Shown here piece after piece: positions 31,809 to 34,434 of a stretch of DNA of 34,434 nt (positions are counted from its first letter, which is position 1; each line of letters starts with the position of its first letter). Source of the DNA: UBA1413 sp964395045 (lineage in GTDB: Bacteria; Bacteroidota; Bacteroidia; Bacteroidales; Prolixibacteraceae); contig CAYNBE010000011.1 in assembly GCA_964395045.1 (NCBI GenBank), positions 1 to 34,434 on the forward strand, given 5' to 3'. The translations under genes and the position numbers were made by a program. The notes below the pieces were generated by a model. The model had not been told where the DNA came from, ran no database searches, and worked only from the letters and a program-made list of their open reading frames with translations.

Positions 31809-34064
31809 ATGAACAAAAAATATTTAATCTGGATTTCGATTGTATCCCTTGGTTTTAATGAGCTTTCGGCTCAGCAGAAGGCTCCTTACCAAAATCCGGC
31901 GCTTTCAGCTGAAAAAAGGGCCGATGATTTAATCCGGCGCATGACCCTGGAAGAGAAAGCTTTTCAGTTACAAAGCCAGATGAAATTTATGCACGAGTAC
32001 AAAGACCGCGATTTCAGGGTTGGAAACGTACGTAATATCGGCCATTTTATGCACAAAGACGCCAAAGCGCCGGTGTCGGCCAGTGCTTGCGCCGAAGCCA
32101 TCAATGCCGATACCCGGAAATCGGTTGAGGCCAGCCGCTGGGGGATTCCCGTGCTTCAGCATGGTGAGGCTCTGCACGGCGCCCAGTGGGGAAATGCCAC
32201 TTGTTTTCCGCAAAGTATCGGCATGGCTGCTTCTTTCGACGATGAGTTTTATTTTCAGGTCGGACAGGTGGTCGCCAAAGAATTACGGGCGGTGGGAGTA
32301 CGTCAGGTTTTGGCGCCGGTGGTCAATATTTCGCGTGACCCGCGTTGGGGCCGTACCGAAGAAAGTTATGGCGAAGATGTTTTCCTTTGCTCGCGTATGG
32401 GTGTAGCCTACACCAAAGCGTTGGAGCAGGGAGGAGTCATTGCCACGCCCAAGCATTTTGTGGATAATTACAGCGACGGGGGGCACGACTCTTATGCTTC
32501 GAACAATTCGTGGCGGGTGCTCCGGGAAACTTTTCTCGAACCATTCCGCGCCTGTTTTGTCGAAGGTGGTGCGCGTTCTGTTATGGCGGCCTACAACTCC
32601 ATTGACGGGGTCCCGTGCCACAATAACAGTTTTTTGTTGAGCGATATTCTGCGCGGCGAGTGGGGCTTTAAAGGGTTCGTGGTTTCCGACTACAGCGGAG
32701 TAAATGGCGTTTATAAAGCACATAAATTAGCTGAAAGTTATTCCGATGCACAGGCGCTATGTTTAGGGGCAGGGCTGGACGTAGATTTGCCCAATGGTTA
32801 TCCCGATTTGGTAGGATTAGTCAAAAGCGGACGAATATCAGAGAAACAAATCGACCAGTCGTTGCGCAGGGTCCTTATCTGTAAATTCGATCTGGGCTTG
32901 TTCGACCAGCCTTTTGTCGATGCCGCAAAAGCCGATGAAATTGTCCGCTGCCCGGAACATAAACAGCTGGCATTGGAAGCGGCCCGTAAGGTGATGACCT
33001 TATTGAAAAATAAAGACAGGGTACTTCCTTTATCAGATTCCAAAATTAAACGTGTGGGTTTGTTTGGCCCTGCCGCCAATGTGCTCAGCCTTGGCGACTA
33101 TTCCGGCCCATACGGAGGGTGGAAAGGCGATGATGCGCCTACTCCTTACCAGGCAATTACTGAACGGCTGAAAGAGAAAGCTGAAGTTGTATTACATCAG
33201 CTAGGAACAGACGCGGTATCCCTGGCAAAAACCTGCGATGTGGTTATTTTCTTTGGATCTATCCGTGAAGGCGAGGGTCAAGACCGTAGCTTGCTGGCTT
33301 TACCGTCGAGGCCGGTGAGGGCTGCCAAAAGCCTCGATAATGCTATGATAGTGGAAGATACCGAAGCTCCAGTCATCAACCTCGACCAGGAAAGGATGAT
33401 TAACGACTTGGCCGCCAGCGGCACAAAAACAGTGGTGGTGCTGCAAAATGGTTCCACTGTCGATGTACGCGCTTGGATCGACAGTGTAGATGCCCTGCTC
33501 GAAGCCTGGTACCCGGGAGAACAGGGCGCCATTGCCATTGCCGAAACACTGTTCGGGGAAAACAACCCGGGAGGCCGCCTGCCCTTTTCATGGGCACGCC
33601 ATGCCGGGCAATTGCCAATTTATTATGACATCAGACCATCGGGCCGCGGCTACCTTTATAACGACGACGATGGAAAACCGATGTTTCCTTTCGGATTTGG
33701 GTTGAGCTATACTACTTTTGAATATTCCAACCTGGTTTTGCCTTCCAAAGTGAATAAAGAGGGGACTGCCGAGATCAGGTTTACCTTGAAGAATACCGGA
33801 AAAGTAAAAGGCGATGAAGTAGTGCAACTTTACCTGCACGACGAATTGGCAACAGTAGTCCGTCCGCTCAGGGAATTAAAAACTTTTAAAAGGGTGGCGC
33901 TCGAACCCGGCGAAAGCAGGGAAGTTGTGCTGACACTCCCGTACCGGAGTTTTGGCTTCTGGAACCGAGAACTAAAATTTGGCGTGGAACCCGGCAAATT
34001 CAAAGTCTTCATTGGGAGGAACGCGGCTGATACACAGTTGGAAGGAAGCCTCAATGTTTTATAG
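31809..34064 (+). CDS. GH3 family beta-glycosidase (beta-glucosidase or beta-xylosidase)
   Basis: This exported enzyme of 751 residues has a Sec signal ending in LSAQQ. The N-terminal TIM-barrel-like domain has RADDLIRRMTLEEKAFQL, IPVLQHGEALHG, ATCFPQSIGMAASFD, DPRWGRTEESYGED and ATPKHFVDN. The nucleophile is Asp294 in FVVSDYSGV. A six-stranded alpha/beta sandwich follows, with VTLLKNKDRVLPL and EAWYPGEQGAIAIAETLFG. A fibronectin-III-like C-terminal domain closes the protein (FPFGFGLSYTTFEY to the end). The HGEALHG substrate segment also occurs in beta-xylosidase-like GH3 enzymes, so substrate choice between glucoside and xyloside is open. It forms a transcription unit with the GH31 gene 17 nt upstream. 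A TTTTGGAGATAAACAA leader precedes the ATG. Confidence 0.94.
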   Translation: MNKKYLIWISIVSLGFNELSAQQKAPYQNPALSAEKRADDLIRRMTLEEKAFQLQSQMKFMHEYKDRDFRVGNVRNIGHFMHKDAKAPVSASACAEAINADTRKSVEASRWGIPVLQHGEALHGAQWGNATCFPQSIGMAASFDDEFYFQVGQVVAKELRAVGVRQVLAPVVNISRDPRWGRTEESYGEDVFLCSRMGVAYTKALEQGGVIATPKHFVDNYSDGGHDSYASNNSWRVLRETFLEPFRACFVEGGARSVMAAYNSIDGVPCHNNSFLLSDILRGEWGFKGFVVSDYSGVNGVYKAHKLAESYSDAQALCLGAGLDVDLPNGYPDLVGLVKSGRISEKQIDQSLRRVLICKFDLGLFDQPFVDAAKADEIVRCPEHKQLALEAARKVMTLLKNKDRVLPLSDSKIKRVGLFGPAANVLSLGDYSGPYGGWKGDDAPTPYQAITERLKEKAEVVLHQLGTDAVSLAKTCDVVIFFGSIREGEGQDRSLLALPSRPVRAAKSLDNAMIVEDTEAPVINLDQERMINDLAASGTKTVVVLQNGSTVDVRAWIDSVDALLEAWYPGEQGAIAIAETLFGENNPGGRLPFSWARHAGQLPIYYDIRPSGRGYLYNDDDGKPMFPFGFGLSYTTFEYSNLVLPSKVNKEGTAEIRFTLKNTGKVKGDEVVQLYLHDELATVVRPLRELKTFKRVALEPGESREVVLTLPYRSFGFWNRELKFGVEPGKFKVFIGRNAADTQLEGSLNVL

Positions 34065-34374
34065 GATATAAAATAAATATGATGGGGAGAAATAAATATC
34101 TGTATTTGATGGTTGTTTTTCTGTGCGACTATTTATTTGCACGGGAGCTACGGAAACTTATTCTCCGCCTGCAGTCATCAAAAAATCATCCTGTAGAGAA
34201 TTTATTTTGTAAATGATTACAACCGGACAAGAAACCAAAACATATTCATGGCAAGTTTTCCGGAGAATAAGATTAGAGGGGAAGAATCCGATGCCAATAT
34301 TTTAGAAGTTTATCAGCAGCAAAAAGTGGAGAGCAAAGGGGGGCCAATGAATTTGAAATTAAAAAAAGAATAAA
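34065..34374 (+). other. Gene-poor stretch with short open fragments, possible decayed gene
   Basis: No intact gene was recognised here. An ATG at 34079 opens a 45-codon frame (to 34216) whose first ~20 residues look like a signal peptide (MMGRNKYLYLMVVFLCDYLF). A +1 shift after that point continues with a polar TETYSPPAV segment. A second open fragment, 34248-34373 (41 codons, ending NLKLKKE), stops one base before the ATG of the next gene. Together these could be the remains of a small exported protein broken by frameshifts, or simply chance. No terminator hairpin after the GH3 stop was convincing. Confidence 0.3.
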
Positions 34375-34434
34375 ATGGCACGATTATTTAAAATGCTCAA
34401 ACAATCCGTTCTTCTGGGATTGATTTTTACCTGC
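34375..34434 (+). CDS. Start of a lipoprotein gene, truncated by the window edge
   Basis: The last 20 codons of the window read MARLFKMLKQSVLLGLIFTC, a compact lipoprotein signal ending in a lipobox cysteine. The short basic n-region and hydrophobic core argue for a real gene start. It is co-directional with the GH31/GH3 genes and could be another glycan-active lipoprotein of the same locus. Nothing beyond the signal can be seen. Confidence 0.55.
   Translation, partial: MARLFKMLKQSVLLGLIFTC

Overview
The window comes from a chromosome of the phylum Bacteroidota, probably a Bacteroidales- or Marinilabiliales-like organism. This rests on a complete type IX secretion core operon (porP-porK/gldK-gldL-gldM-gldN), a SusC/SusD outer-membrane pair, a FucP-type sugar porter, a peptidase with a C-terminal T9SS sorting domain, and promoters of the Bacteroidota TAnnTTTG type. 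No tRNA, rRNA, CRISPR array, integrase or transposase was seen.

Layout. Positions 132-11213 (minus strand) read topA, a ureohydrolase-like gene, porP, porK, gldL, gldM, gldN, a strong intrinsic terminator, and then a second GldK-type lipoprotein. A roughly 90-bp structured intergenic repeat sits between gldL and gldM. Positions 11214-15252 hold a divergently transcribed class A penicillin-binding protein, a small membrane-tailed hypothetical protein and rlmN. Positions 15443-18732 (plus) hold a NagB/PIG-L fusion protein and a ROK-family protein, separated by an inverted/tandem repeat. Positions 18733-23846 hold a regulatory region and a susC-susD pair ending in a bidirectional terminator. Positions 23899-24805 hold a YhbP-like flavin-fold protein divergent from an OsmC-like protein. 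Positions 24837-29215 (minus) hold an FHS-family sugar porter, a ROK sugar kinase, an intrinsic terminator and an M1 metallopeptidase carrying a T9SS sorting signal. Positions 29482-34064 (plus) hold a GH31 (probable alpha-xylosidase) and a GH3 beta-glycosidase. These are followed by a decayed-looking stretch and the first 20 codons of another lipoprotein, cut by the window edge.

How the parts fit. PorK and PorN form the periplasmic ring, GldL and GldM form the proton-driven motor, and PorP is an outer-membrane partner. The M1 peptidase is a likely client of this machine. The GH31/GH3 pair probably releases xylose and glucose from xyloglucan-type oligosaccharides. The divergent porter and ROK kinase would import and phosphorylate the products. 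A pair of ACCGGT sites brackets the porter promoter and is a candidate operator.

The most interesting points are the second GldK beyond the operon terminator, the ureohydrolase with a broken dimetal site inside the topA-T9SS block, the NagB/PIG-L fusion with altered NagB catalytic positions, the palindromic overlapping topA/PBP promoter, and the terminator that abuts the M1 start codon. I found no clear evidence of a wholly new system; these are variants in otherwise recognisable loci.
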